From NCBI GenBank assembly GCA_020853795.1, contig JADYYF010000122.1, forward strand, positions 1 through 58,593: DNA of 58,593 nucleotides. The letters are read 5' to 3'. Shown piece after piece: positions 1 to 8,664 of the stretch. Below the pieces are notes generated by a model. The model saw only the letters and a program-made list of their open reading frames with translations, made no database searches and had not been told where the DNA came from. The translations under genes and the position numbers were made by a program. Within the stretch, counting starts at the first letter, position 1, and each line of letters starts with the position of its first letter. Source of the DNA: Candidatus Zixiibacteriota bacterium (lineage in GTDB: Bacteria > Zixibacteria > MSB-5A5 > CAIYYT01).

Positions 1-2
1 AA

Positions 3-1649
3 GATAAAGTGGCCAACAACCTCTCGACCGACGGCAATCTCCTGCAGTTTACGGTCGAATTGGACTCGGCAGCGCTGCCGGGAGTGTACCGGTTTAGCGG
101 CCGGCGTACCGAAAACGATTTCGTCGGCGATTGTGCGCTGCCTTCAGGCAGATTGGCAGCCTGGCAAGCGACTCTGATTTCGCCGTTCGACGCGAAGGCA
201 GACACGACACGCAAAGGCGATCGGAAGGAAGAGGAACCTGACACGACAATTGTGTCGCATCTGACCTATCCGAACCGCGCCTACGGATTGTCGGAGCAAC
301 CGCCGCAAGAAAACGTCTTGATTCGCAATGCCACCGTGTGGACCTCCGAGTCCGCCGGCGTGCTGGAGAATACGGACGTGCTGGTGACGAACGGCAAGTT
401 CGCTGCTGTCGGCAAGGGACTTACGGCGCCCGCCGGCACCCGGGTGATCGATGCAACCGGCAAGCACCTGACCGCCGGCATCATCGACGAACACTCGCAT
501 ATCGCCATCTCCAGGGGCGTCAATGAGGGGTCGCATTCGATAACGGCGGAGTGCCGCATCAGCGATGTCGTCAATCCGGAGGATGTTTCAATCTACCGGC
601 ACCTGGCTGGTGGCGTGACGATTTCCCACTTGCTGCACGGCTCGGCCAATCCGATCGGCGCGCTGGCACAAGTGATTAAGCACCGCTGGGGGCAGGATGC
701 CGAAGGACTGAAAATGGTGGCGCCGCCGACCATCAAGTTTGCCCTCGGTGAGAACGTTAAGCAAAGCAACTGGGGAGAAAGATATACAAGCCGCTACCCG
801 CAGACGCGCATGGGCGTCGAGACGATCATGCGCGATGAATTCACCGCGGCGCAGGAATATGAGGCGGCCTGGAAAGCCTACAACGCGCTGTCGAGTGCCG
901 ACAAGCAAAAGGCTGTACCGCCGCGGCGCGATTTGCGCTTGGAGTCGGTTGCGGATGTGGTCAATTCGCGGACGTTCATCCACTGCCATTCGTACGTCGC
1001 CACCGAAATCCTGATGCTGATGCGGTTGGCGGAGCAGTTTGGTTTCCGGGTCTACAATTTCACCCATATCCTCGAAGGGTACAAACTGGCCGATGAAATG
1101 CGTGAACACGGCGCGACGGCTGGATCATTCGCCGACTGGTGGGCCTACAAGTTCGAAGTCTACGAGGCGATTGCCTACAGCCCGGCGCTGATGTATGAAC
1201 GGGGCGTAGTCACCGGCATCAATTCGGACGACGCGGAAATGGCGCGCCGGCTCAATCAGGAAGCGGGAAAATCGGTGAAGGTCTACGGCGACCTGACACT
1301 GGAAGACGCCCTTAAGATGGTCACGATCAACCCCGCGATTCAACTGAAGATCGATGATCGCGTCGGCAGCATCAAGGTAGGTAAGGACGCCGACTTTGTG
1401 ATCTGGAACAACATCCCGGTGTCGACCTACGCCAAGGTCGAGCAGACGTGGATCGAAGGGCGCAATTACTTCTCGCTGGAAAAAGACCAACAAATGCGCG
1501 AGCAGATCGCCTCCGAACGGGCCGCGCTGATCCAGAAGGTGCTCAAAGCCGGCGGCGGCGAGAAAGGCGGAGAGGAGAACGGCTACAAAAGGCCGGAGAA
1601 AGTGTGGCGGTGTGACGATGCGATCGACGTGTGGAGGGTTCAGCCGTGA
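3..1649 (+). CDS. Amidohydrolase family protein, 5'-truncated by the window edge
   Basis: The frame is open to the first base, so the true start lies outside the window; the GTG at 9 is only the first start-like codon. After about 100 residues of less conserved sequence comes the amidohydrolase composite beta-sandwich ('VLIRNATVWT', 'VIDATGKHLTAGIIDEHSH'), giving the metal-binding HxH. Further candidate ligands are 'HCHSY', 'FTHILEGY' and a late Asp in 'GINSDDAEM', followed by the closing 'VGSIKVGKDADFVIW' strand. The imidazolonepropionase/dihydroorotase-like fold is clear, but the substrate cannot be read from sequence. The stop overlaps the next gene by 4 bases (GTGA), so the two are translationally coupled. 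The pair resembles the double amidohydrolases found in FCB bacteria. Confidence 0.85.
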   Translation, partial: DKVANNLSTDGNLLQFTVELDSAALPGVYRFSGRRTENDFVGDCALPSGRLAAWQATLISPFDAKADTTRKGDRKEEEPDTTIVSHLTYPNRAYGLSEQPPQENVLIRNATVWTSESAGVLENTDVLVTNGKFAAVGKGLTAPAGTRVIDATGKHLTAGIIDEHSHIAISRGVNEGSHSITAECRISDVVNPEDVSIYRHLAGGVTISHLLHGSANPIGALAQVIKHRWGQDAEGLKMVAPPTIKFALGENVKQSNWGERYTSRYPQTRMGVETIMRDEFTAAQEYEAAWKAYNALSSADKQKAVPPRRDLRLESVADVVNSRTFIHCHSYVATEILMLMRLAEQFGFRVYNFTHILEGYKLADEMREHGATAGSFADWWAYKFEVYEAIAYSPALMYERGVVTGINSDDAEMARRLNQEAGKSVKVYGDLTLEDALKMVTINPAIQLKIDDRVGSIKVGKDADFVIWNNIPVSTYAKVEQTWIEGRNYFSLEKDQQMREQIASERAALIQKVLKAGGGEKGGEENGYKRPEKVWRCDDAIDVWRVQP

Positions 1650-2950
1650 AAATGCAATCACTACTCATTGCCCTCCTGCTCGCGCTGGGCTGCGGCAGCC
1701 TGTTTTCCAATCCTTACGTCCCCGGCAGGAAGCAGGATCATCCGATTCTGCTCAAGGGCGGCGATCTATACACCATCAGTCATGGCATCTTGATGAATAC
1801 CGATCTGCTCTTCGAGCAGGGACGGATAACGCAAATCGGTGCCAATCTGACGGTGCCTGCGAACGCAGAAGTGATCGATGTTACCGGCCGGCGCATTTAC
1901 CCGGGCCTGATTGACGCCGCCTCCGGATTGGGTCTGGTCGAAATCGACGCCATCAGGGCGACCAAGGACAATGCTGAGGTTGGCCCGATCCATCCGGAAG
2001 TGCAATCACTAATCGCCTACAATCCCGATTCGGAAATCATCCCGACGGTGCGCTCAAACGGCATCCTACTGGCACTGGTAGCGCCGGAAGGCGGCGTGAT
2101 CAGCGGGCGCGCCGCGCTGATGAAGCTGGACGGTTGGACACGGGAAGACTGCGTTGAAAAACCGGATGCTGCCCTGCAATTGAACTGGCCGCAGGCGGCG
2201 ATCATTACCGCCTGGTGGAATGAGAGAACGCCGGAGGAGCAGAAGAAAGAGATGGCGGAGAGCCGTGAGCGTCTACGCGAGTCTTTCCGGACCGCCCGCG
2301 CTTACTATCTGGCGCGTAAGGCCGGAACTCAGAAAGAGGTTGACCTGCGTTGGGAGGCGATGATGCCAATCTTCGACGGAACGATGCCGGTCTACGTCAA
2401 CGCCAACGATGTGCGCCAAATTGAAGAGGCCGTGTATTTCGCCAAGGAGCAGAACATCCGCATCGTCATCGCCGGCGGCCGCGAGGCGTATCGCGTCGCC
2501 GGCCTGCTCAAGGAAAACAATGTGCCGGTCGTGCTCGGGCGAACGCAGTTGCTGCCGTTCCGCGAGGACGACGACTACGACATTTCTTACAAACTACCAA
2601 AACTTCTCCAGGACGCCGGTGTGAAGTTCAGTTTCTCTTATGGCTATGCCACCTGGGCGTCGCGCTCGCTGCCGTTTCAGGCAGCGCAGGCGGTGGCCTT
2701 CGGTCTGGATCCTGATGTCGCGCTCAGATCATTAACACTGACTTCCGCGGAGATACTCGGCGTTGACCAGGAGCTGGGGTCGCTCGATGTCGGCAAGAAG
2801 GCGACCCTAATCGTGTCCGAGGGCGATATCCTCGATCCGATCTCACAACGCGTGACGCACGCCTTCATTGATGGCAAAAAGGTTGATCTGAATAACCGGC
2901 ATAAGCAGTTGTACGAGAAGTACCGCCAGAAGACCTATCCGAATGACTGA
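1646..2950 (+). CDS. Amidohydrolase-like secreted protein lacking the HxH metal motif
   Basis: The start is taken as GTG 1646, which overlaps the upstream stop (GTGA), rather than GTG 1631; this puts a hydrophobic signal sequence at the N-terminus with a lipobox-like 'LLALGCGS', so export is likely. The body keeps the amidohydrolase outline: 'LLKGGDLYTISHGILMNTDL' near the start, 'VIDVTGRRIYPGLIDAASGL', and a closing 'LGSLDVGKKATLIVSEGDIL'. Where the family has HxH after 'PGLID', this protein has A-A-S-G, so the binuclear metal site is incomplete. I infer a non-catalytic or altered partner of the upstream enzyme. Length (434 residues) is normal for the family. Confidence 0.8.
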   Translation: MKMQSLLIALLLALGCGSLFSNPYVPGRKQDHPILLKGGDLYTISHGILMNTDLLFEQGRITQIGANLTVPANAEVIDVTGRRIYPGLIDAASGLGLVEIDAIRATKDNAEVGPIHPEVQSLIAYNPDSEIIPTVRSNGILLALVAPEGGVISGRAALMKLDGWTREDCVEKPDAALQLNWPQAAIITAWWNERTPEEQKKEMAESRERLRESFRTARAYYLARKAGTQKEVDLRWEAMMPIFDGTMPVYVNANDVRQIEEAVYFAKEQNIRIVIAGGREAYRVAGLLKENNVPVVLGRTQLLPFREDDDYDISYKLPKLLQDAGVKFSFSYGYATWASRSLPFQAAQAVAFGLDPDVALRSLTLTSAEILGVDQELGSLDVGKKATLIVSEGDILDPISQRVTHAFIDGKKVDLNNRHKQLYEKYRQKTYPND

Positions 2951-3010
2951 TGTTACCGCTGAGATGCAGCCGTGGATCACAAGTCCACGGCTTCGTCTTC
3001 CGGGGGCAGT

Positions 3011-3610
3011 TCAGAGCCGCATCGCTGCTTCATGAGGAATGTCGAAGCAGACATGGAGAAAACCCCGGATGATATGGGCCGTGAGACCCCAGACGGTATG
3101 ATGGCCATATTCGTAGAAGTAGACCGGCACCAATTGCCCGCGATGCGAACGCTCCTCAACGCGGCAATTGCGCAAGTCCATGAAGAATGACAGGGGAATC
3201 TCTACGAGTTCTTCAATCTCATCGCGGCTAATCTTGAAATCGTACGGATGGGGAATCGTCGCGGCAATCGGCGTCACCAAATGATTGCTGATGGCAACGA
3301 TATCGTCAAGGGCGCCGATGATGCGCGTATCGGCAGGGCGAATGCCGACTTCTTCGAACGTCTCGCGCAGCGCCGTTTCACTTATTGACTGATCGCCGGC
3401 TTCACGCGCACCACCCGGAAACGAGATTTGTCCCTTATGCGTGTCCACGCTGTGCGTGCGCAGCGTCAGCAGGAAGTGCGCTTCGCCATCTTTCTCGAAG
3501 ATCGGCATCAACACCGCCGCCGGCGTGAAACCGTCGCTACCGATGACTCGCCGATGATGTGCGGCAAGGCGTTCTTCGATCTGTCTCAGAGTCGTCTGCA
3601 TACTTATCAT
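3011..3610 (-). CDS. Nudix hydrolase, CoA-diphosphatase type
   Basis: A 199-residue protein. The segment 'LLTLRTHSVDTHKGQISFPGG' (upstream arm) followed by 'SETALRETFEEVGI' matches the CoA-pyrophosphatase (NUDT7/YeaB-like) form of the Nudix box, with the R-E-x2-E-E-x-G metal-binding core at about residues 82-89. The family hydrolyses CoA and derivatives to 3',5'-ADP and phosphopantetheine; the substrate here is inferred from the signature only. The ATG at 3608-3610 overlaps the upstream queG stop (ATGA), supporting this start and a two-gene minus-strand operon. ATG 3601 is a possible internal start. Confidence 0.88.
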   Translation of the reverse strand: MISMQTTLRQIEERLAAHHRRVIGSDGFTPAAVLMPIFEKDGEAHFLLTLRTHSVDTHKGQISFPGGAREAGDQSISETALRETFEEVGIRPADTRIIGALDDIVAISNHLVTPIAATIPHPYDFKISRDEIEELVEIPLSFFMDLRNCRVEERSHRGQLVPVYFYEYGHHTVWGLTAHIIRGFLHVCFDIPHEAAMRL

Positions 3611-4578
3611 TCGTTGTCAACACCGCCGGCAGCCGATTGTTCCCCGGTCGACGTGTCGTTCAGCAGGAAGCGGATATTACGCCGCAATCCTTGATAGCGC
3701 GGGCGCATCACAGCCGTGTCTCTAAAAAGTTGATTGTACTGCGGCCGCGTCAGCGCCAGCCAATCAGCCCGCGTCATCGCCAGCAACTCCCGGGAAGCAT
3801 CGAACAACGGTTCCTCGTGCGGCTGACTCCGCCGATTCCATGGACATACGTCCTGACAGATATCACAGCCGAACATCCAATTGTTGAATTTTCCGCGCAG
3901 CGCCGTCGGCAATTCACCCTGATACTCGATGGTGAAATACGAGATGCATCGGCGCGCGTCGAGAATCCATGGCTCAGCCAGCGCACCGGTCGGACAGGCA
4001 TCCAGACACCGGCGACAGCCGGCGCATTGCTCCTGAATCGGCCTGTCGTATTCCAGCTCAAGGTCGACGATCAATTCGACAAGGAAGTAGAAACTGCCGC
4101 AGTCGGGCCCCAGGAGGAGCGTGTTTTTGCCGATCCAACCGAGTCCGGCACGCGCCGCCCAGGCCTTCTCCAGGACCGGGCCCGAGTCGACGAAAACTTC
4201 TCCATCGACTGCACCCACCTCCTGTCGGATCTCTTCCAGAAGTCGTCTTGCCCGCTTGCGCAGCACCCAATGATAATCCTTGCCGCGCGCGTACTTGGCA
4301 ATCTTCGGTGCGGTTGGGTCGCTAGGTTCGCTGTCGGTGTAGTAGTTGTAAATGAGGCAAACCACCGACTTAGCGCCCGCGACCAGTTTCCGCGGATCGA
4401 GGCGCTCATCAAAGTGCTTCTCCATGTACGACATCTTTCCGTGTTTACCGAGCCGCAGCCATCGTTCCAGGCGGGGAGCCTCGGAGTCGAGCAACTCGGC
4501 GCGCGCAATTCCGCAGTAGGCGAATCCAAGAGCGCGGGCGCGTTCCTTGATGATGCGGGTGATCGCCGTCTTGTCCAT
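3607..4578 (-). CDS. queG: Epoxyqueuosine reductase QueG
   Basis: The protein matches QueG along its length. It has the N-terminal cobalamin-binding region ('ARALGFAYCGIARAE', 'VVCLIYNYY', 'YARGKDYH', 'VDSGPVLEKAWAARAGLGWIGKN') and two ferredoxin-like [4Fe-4S] motifs, 'CAGCRRCLDACPTGAL' and 'CDICQDVCPWN'. QueG reduces epoxyqueuosine to queuosine in the wobble base of tRNAs. The ATG at 4578 is preferred; the frame extends to a GTG at 4599, but neither start has a strong ribosome-binding site. The C-terminus overlaps the Nudix start by 4 bases. Transcription diverges from the O-methyltransferase gene at 4685. Confidence 0.95.
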   Translation of the reverse strand: MDKTAITRIIKERARALGFAYCGIARAELLDSEAPRLERWLRLGKHGKMSYMEKHFDERLDPRKLVAGAKSVVCLIYNYYTDSEPSDPTAPKIAKYARGKDYHWVLRKRARRLLEEIRQEVGAVDGEVFVDSGPVLEKAWAARAGLGWIGKNTLLLGPDCGSFYFLVELIVDLELEYDRPIQEQCAGCRRCLDACPTGALAEPWILDARRCISYFTIEYQGELPTALRGKFNNWMFGCDICQDVCPWNRRSQPHEEPLFDASRELLAMTRADWLALTRPQYNQLFRDTAVMRPRYQGLRRNIRFLLNDTSTGEQSAAGGVDNE

Positions 4579-4684
4579 TGACGCAGGATAGCACTTCACC
4601 GCCCCCGGTTCAAGTGCCGGTACAATAGATGGTGACGCTTGGACGTATTGAACTAAAGACCGACAAATACCTGGAGGATTGTAC

Positions 4685-5314
4685 GTGACCGTTCATAGCC
4701 CCGAATTGGAAGCCTATCTATCATCGCTCCTTCCTGATCGCAACAGTGTTCTCGCCGACATGGAAGCCTACGCCCGTGAGCACAAATTTCCGATCATCGG
4801 CCCATTGGTAGGGCGTTTCTTGCAGCAGATGGTCCGCCTGACCAACGCCCGCCGCGTGTTTGAAATGGGTTCCGGCTACGGCTATTCGGCCGTCTGGTTC
4901 GCGACCGCCATGGCGGATGGCAGCATAGTTGAATGCACCGAGACCGATGCCGCCAACATTGCCCGGGGAAAGACTTTTGCTCAAGCCGCCGGCGTCGGCG
5001 ACAGAATCGAGTGGCATCAGAGCGATGCGCTGGACGCGATGGCGACAGCAGCGGGCCCTTTCGACATCATCCTGAACGATGTGGATAAACATCAATACCC
5101 GCGTGCCCTCGAACTGGCTTGGCCGCAACTGCGACGGGGTGGAGTAATGATCACCGACAACGTGTTATGGTCTAACCGCGTCATTAACGAGAAGCCGCCG
5201 TCATCCGGCACAGCCGGCATTCTGGAATTCAACCGCAGCTCATACGCGCTGCCGGATGCCTTGAGCGTTATCATCCCGCTGCGCGACGGCTTGATGGTTT
5301 CGATCAAGCAATGA
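4685..5314 (+). CDS. SAM-dependent O-methyltransferase (family 3)
   Basis: About 209 residues with the class I methyltransferase motif I 'VFEMGSGYGYSAVWFA', the acidic post-I strand 'IVECTETD', 'FDIILNDVDKHQYPRALE' as motif IV, and 'GGVMITDNVLWSNRV'. This layout is that of caffeoyl-CoA/catechol O-methyltransferase-like proteins, where motif IV carries the metal-binding aspartates. The start is set at GTG 4685 because GGAGG at 4673-4677 sits 7 bases upstream; the in-frame TTG 4679 would touch the ribosome-binding site. The acceptor substrate is unknown. Confidence 0.85.
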   Translation: MTVHSPELEAYLSSLLPDRNSVLADMEAYAREHKFPIIGPLVGRFLQQMVRLTNARRVFEMGSGYGYSAVWFATAMADGSIVECTETDAANIARGKTFAQAAGVGDRIEWHQSDALDAMATAAGPFDIILNDVDKHQYPRALELAWPQLRRGGVMITDNVLWSNRVINEKPPSSGTAGILEFNRSSYALPDALSVIIPLRDGLMVSIKQ

Positions 5315-5330
5315 CCGGCGCGCAACCCTG

Positions 5331-5744
5331 ATGATGCATTTGCCCCCGGGGGTCGAGCACCTGATCATGTTCGACGGCTACTGCAATCTCTGCAACTCCT
5401 GGGTGAATTTCCTGCTCCGCGCCGACCGCCGCAAACGACTGTATTTCGCCTCGCTCCAATCGCCGGTCGCCGCCACATTGCTGCAATCGATAGCAGGCCT
5501 GGATCTGCACGAAAGTCTGGTGTTGGTTGAACGTGATCAGCTTACGACCCGGTCAACCGCCGTCTTGCGCGCCCTGTGGTTGCTCGGCGGAATCTGGCGC
5601 GTGACCGGCGTGTTCCGGCTGATTCCGCGCCGCGTGCGTGATCCACTCTACGACTTTGTCGCCAAACGACGCTATCGCTGGTTCGGACGGCGCGGGCAAT
5701 GTCGCGTCCCTAACGAATCAGACCGTGATCGAATCTTGGCATAG
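5331..5744 (+). CDS. DCC-family (DUF393) thiol-disulfide oxidoreductase-like protein
   Basis: A 137-residue protein that opens with 'MFDGYCNLCNSWVNFLLRAD', the D-G-x-C-x-x-C signature that names the DCC family. The middle has 'LVLVERDQLTTRSTAVLRAL' and the end 'LYDFVAKRRYRWFGRRGQC', both typical of the family. The fold is thioredoxin-like and the CxxC suggests a redox role, but no member has a firmly assigned reaction. It lies 16 bases after the O-methyltransferase and probably shares its transcript. Confidence 0.82.
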   Translation: MMHLPPGVEHLIMFDGYCNLCNSWVNFLLRADRRKRLYFASLQSPVAATLLQSIAGLDLHESLVLVERDQLTTRSTAVLRALWLLGGIWRVTGVFRLIPRRVRDPLYDFVAKRRYRWFGRRGQCRVPNESDRDRILA

Positions 5745-5786
5745 AATTCGTTGCTCAGCACACGGTCGAATGCGTAAATAGCTATT

Positions 5787-6689
5787 ATGGCAACTCGCAA
5801 GACTTTCGCAGCCAAAGCGGTCAAGAACTCCGATCAAATCCTCCTTGGGGCGCACATGTCGACCTCCGGCGGGCTGCATAATGCGATCGAGCACGGCGTC
5901 AACACCGGATGCACTTCAATTCAGATTTTCACCAAAAACAACAATCGTTGGGAACAGCGACCGACGACGGATGCAGAAGCAGAGAAGTTCATCGCCGCGC
6001 AGTCTGCCGCCGGCATCGAACCGGTAATCTCTCATACCGCATATCTGATCAATCTCGCCACCCCAAGCGAGGACTTGCATCGCAAGTCGGTTGCCGCGCT
6101 GGTCGATGAGATCAAGCGCGCGGAACAACTGCGGATTCCCGATGTCGTGTTGCATCCCGGGTCGCCGCTCGATCAAGGAGCGGAATACGGCATGAAGAAG
6201 ATCATCGCGTCGCTGAATCGCGCGATTGATCAAACCGCTGTCTGCAGAGCGCGAATTGCACTGGAAGTCACCGCCGGCCAGGGAGCGCATCTGGGTTACA
6301 CCTTCGAGCAGATCGCCGAGATGATTGCCGGTGTCGACGATCAGCGCCGTGTCAGTGTTTGCCTCGATACCTGCCACGTCTTCGCCGCCGGTTATGATAT
6401 CCGGACGCGTGCAACCTACGACCAGACAATCGACCAATTCGATCGGATCATCGGGCTCAAGCACCTGAAGGTGATCCATCTCAACGACTCAATCAAAGGG
6501 CTGGGTTCGCGCATAGACCGCCATACCCACATCGGCGAAGGTGAGATCGGTAAGGACGCGTTCAAGTTCATCATGCAGGACGAGCGATTCCGCTCAATCC
6601 CGAAGCTTCTTGAAACTCCCAAGAGCGAAGACTACGAAGACGACTTGCGCAACCTGGCCTTACTGCGCAAACTGGCGATAGCGAAATAG
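5787..6689 (+). CDS. nfo: Deoxyribonuclease IV (endonuclease IV)
   Basis: The whole 300-residue protein follows the Nfo/AP endonuclease 2 TIM barrel: 'LGAHMSTSGGLHNAIEHG', 'IQIFTKNNNRW', 'PVISHTAYLINLA', 'VVLHPGS', 'IALEVTAGQG', 'VCLDTCHVFAAGYDI', 'VIHLNDS', 'DRHTHIGEGEIG' and 'LLETPK'. These carry the His, Glu and Asp ligands of the trinuclear zinc site. The enzyme incises DNA 5' of abasic sites in base-excision repair. A basic N-terminal extension of about 12 residues precedes the domain. The gene converges on the ars genes. Confidence 0.95.
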   Translation: MATRKTFAAKAVKNSDQILLGAHMSTSGGLHNAIEHGVNTGCTSIQIFTKNNNRWEQRPTTDAEAEKFIAAQSAAGIEPVISHTAYLINLATPSEDLHRKSVAALVDEIKRAEQLRIPDVVLHPGSPLDQGAEYGMKKIIASLNRAIDQTAVCRARIALEVTAGQGAHLGYTFEQIAEMIAGVDDQRRVSVCLDTCHVFAAGYDIRTRATYDQTIDQFDRIIGLKHLKVIHLNDSIKGLGSRIDRHTHIGEGEIGKDAFKFIMQDERFRSIPKLLETPKSEDYEDDLRNLALLRKLAIAK

Positions 6690-6728
6690 CCCCGGCCCAT
6701 CAGTTCGTCTTACCGAAGCATGACGCGA

Positions 6729-7808
6729 TCATGCAGTTGCTGACGTTACGGCTTCGATTGACTTGAAATAGCGGCGGCGGAACCAGAGGGAAACGTTCAC
6801 CAGCCCGATCAGCGTCGGTACCTCGACCAACGGACCAATCACTGCCGCAAACGCGACACCGGAGTTAACGCCGAACACCGCCACCGCCACCGCGATCGCC
6901 AACTCAAAGTTGTTGCTGGCAGCCGTGAACGACAGGGTCGTGGTCTTCGAGTAGTCGGCGCCGATGCGATGACCCATGTAGAAGCTGATCAGGAACATCA
7001 CCACAAAATAAATCAGCAACGGAATCGCGATGCGGAGAACATCAAGTGGAATTTGTACGATCAAATCCCCCTTGAGGCTGAACATCACGAGAATCGTGAA
7101 AAGCAGGGCGATGAGCGTGATCGGGCTGATCTTCGGGATGAACACCCGATGGTACCACTCCTTGCCCTTGGCGTGCACCAGGATCAGCCGCGTCAGCATG
7201 CCGGCGAAAAAAGGAATGCCGAGGTAGATTAAGACGCTGACAGCGATCTCTCCCATGGTGACTTCGACCACGCTGCCGGTCAAGCCTAACCATTCGGGCA
7301 GGACGGTAATGAACACCCAGGCGTAGAAACTGTAGAATGCGATCTGAAAGATGCTGTTCAAGGCCACTAGACCGGCCGCGTACTCGGTGTCACCGGATGC
7401 CAACTCGTTCCAGACAATCACCATCGCAATGCAGCGCGCCAGACCGATCATGATCAGACCGGTCATATACTCCGGGTAGCCAGAGAGGAATACAATCGCC
7501 AGGGCGAACATTACAACAGGCCCGATCAGCCAGTTCTGCAACAACGACAGAGTCAGAATCTTCCAGTTGCGAATTACCTTACCGAGTTCTTCGTAGCGCA
7601 CCTTGGCCAGCGGCGGATACATCATGAGAATGAGACCGATGGCAATCGGGATATTCGTCGTGCCCGACTGAAAACGGTTGATTACGCCTTCGACCGCGGG
7701 GTAGAAGTGCCCGATAGCGACACCGAGCGCCATCGTGGCAAAAATCCAGATGGTCAGATAACGATCAATGAAACCTAAACGTCGCGTGGGATTACACTCT
7801 GTCGTCAA
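6729..7808 (-). CDS. acr3: Arsenite efflux transporter, Acr3 family
   Basis: A 359-residue membrane protein with about ten hydrophobic segments. It has the Acr3 signatures '[17 protein letters not shown]', '[13 protein letters not shown]', '[16 protein letters not shown]' (the essential cysteine in the fourth helix) and '[20 protein letters not shown]'. Acr3 exports As(III) using the proton-motive force. The start is TTG 7808: it overlaps the arsC stop (TTGA), and GGAGG lies 7 bases upstream inside the end of arsC. It is the last gene of arsR-arsC-acr3. Confidence 0.95.
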   Translation of the reverse strand: MTTECNPTRRLGFIDRYLTIWIFATMALGVAIGHFYPAVEGVINRFQSGTTNIPIAIGLILMMYPPLAKVRYEELGKVIRNWKILTLSLLQNWLIGPVVMFALAIVFLSGYPEYMTGLIMIGLARCIAMVIVWNELASGDTEYAAGLVALNSIFQIAFYSFYAWVFITVLPEWLGLTGSVVEVTMGEIAVSVLIYLGIPFFAGMLTRLILVHAKGKEWYHRVFIPKISPITLIALLFTILVMFSLKGDLIVQIPLDVLRIAIPLLIYFVVMFLISFYMGHRIGADYSKTTTLSFTAASNNFELAIAVAVAVFGVNSGVAFAAVIGPLVEVPTLIGLVNVSLWFRRRYFKSIEAVTSATA

Positions 7809-8242
7809 TGCGATTCCTCCGTCGTCAGAACTTTCGGCAGCGTCAAGATGAAATCGCGGATCTCATCGCGGACGCGGCGATAATGCGGAAGGGACTCTTC
7901 GAGGTTGGCCGCCTCCCGCGCCAGTCGCGGCGGATCGTCGAAACTACGGTGAATGATCTTCGTTGCGCCGGGAAACACCGGGCAGCTCTCGTGTGCCTGA
8001 TCGCAAACAGTGACCACGTAATCAAACGGGATTTGCGCCAGATCGCGGACGTGCTTGGACGACTGCTGCGCGATGTCGACGCCGGCCTCTGCCATCACGC
8101 GCACCGCCAGCGGGTTGAGACCATGCGGCTCAACTCCGGCGGAATAAACTTCGAACCTATTGCCTAGCAATCGGCGCGCCCAGCCCTCCGCCATCTGCGA
8201 GCGGCAGGAATTGCCGGTACAAAGAAACAGAATGCGCATCAT
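7805..8242 (-). CDS. arsC: Arsenate reductase, LMW-phosphatase/thioredoxin-coupled type
   Basis: A 145-residue protein with the phosphatase-like P-loop C8-T-G-N-S-C13-R-S and the redox pair C80 and C87 in '[16 protein letters not shown]', the same spacing as in the Staphylococcus/Bacillus ArsC. The enzyme reduces arsenate to arsenite through a Cys cascade that thioredoxin resets. It overlaps arsR upstream (ATGA) and acr3 downstream (TTGA), so all three proteins are translated in a coupled way and ArsC's product passes directly to Acr3. Confidence 0.93.
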   Translation of the reverse strand: MMRILFLCTGNSCRSQMAEGWARRLLGNRFEVYSAGVEPHGLNPLAVRVMAEAGVDIAQQSSKHVRDLAQIPFDYVVTVCDQAHESCPVFPGATKIIHRSFDDPPRLAREAANLEESLPHYRRVRDEIRDFILTLPKVLTTEESH

Positions 8243-8613
8243 CTGCGAATCCGACAGCAGATCTCGTCCAGATCGGTCGCCAGAATTTCGCGCAACCGAC
8301 GATCATCCTCGCGAGTCTCCGGCGTGCGCGCAAGACTATCAAGCACCCACTTCAAGGCGGCAGCAATTTCCGGACGGTTGCCGGTGTCAGCGATCCGGTA
8401 ATACACCCAGCGCGCCGACTTGCGTGCTTCCACCAATCCGGCTTGTTTGAGAATCGTCATGTGTTTGGACACAGTTGATGGCGCCAGATCGAGCAGGCAG
8501 ATCAACTGACAAACGCACAATTCCTGTTTGCGCAATGCGACCAGCGCCCGAACGCGGTTTTCATCCGAAAGGGCTTGACTTATCTCGGCGATATGTGACA
8601 ACAATTGCGCCAT
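8239..8613 (-). CDS. arsR: ArsR/SmtB-family arsenic-responsive repressor
   Basis: A 124-residue winged-helix protein. 'LSDENRVRALVAL' and 'APSTVSKHMTILKQAGLV' form the helix-turn-helix, and 'ELCVCQLI' (C33, C35, with C39 nearby) is the As(III)-binding motif of the classic ArsR site. The family dissociates from DNA when As(III) binds. The gene is first of arsR-arsC-acr3, and its ATG lies only about 11 bases after the predicted transcription start, with no ribosome-binding site, so the message may be leaderless or nearly so. A dyad next to the start is its likely operator. Confidence 0.92.
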   Translation of the reverse strand: MAQLLSHIAEISQALSDENRVRALVALRKQELCVCQLICLLDLAPSTVSKHMTILKQAGLVEARKSARWVYYRIADTGNRPEIAAALKWVLDSLARTPETREDDRRLREILATDLDEICCRIRR

Positions 8614-8615
8614 AA

Positions 8616-8631
8616 TTCGTTAAGTGACGAA
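8616..8631 (-). promoter_or_regulatory. ArsR operator candidate
   Basis: TTCGT and ACGAA arms with a 6-base centre lie between the -10 hexamer and the arsR start codon, touching the -10 element. Binding there would block RNA polymerase, the usual ArsR mode. Confidence 0.65.
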
Positions 8632-8658
8632 ATATAGTAATAAGCCTGTCCCTGTCAA
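8631..8658 (-). promoter_or_regulatory. Promoter of arsR-arsC-acr3
   Basis: On the minus strand TTGACA (8658-8653), a 16-base spacer and TATATT (8636-8631). The predicted start near 8624 leaves about 11 bases before the ATG at 8613, so the arsR message is nearly leaderless. Confidence 0.75.
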
Positions 8659-8664
8659 TACGGT

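Noticed and set aside
3559-4581. 340-codon plus-strand ORF
   Set aside because: It is antisense to queG, has no recognisable domain, and exists because the GC-rich queG frame leaves few stops on the other strand.
6718-6734. GCATGA-N5-TCATGC hairpin between nfo and acr3
   Set aside because: Short stem without a U-tract that overlaps the acr3 stop codon; not convincing as a terminator.
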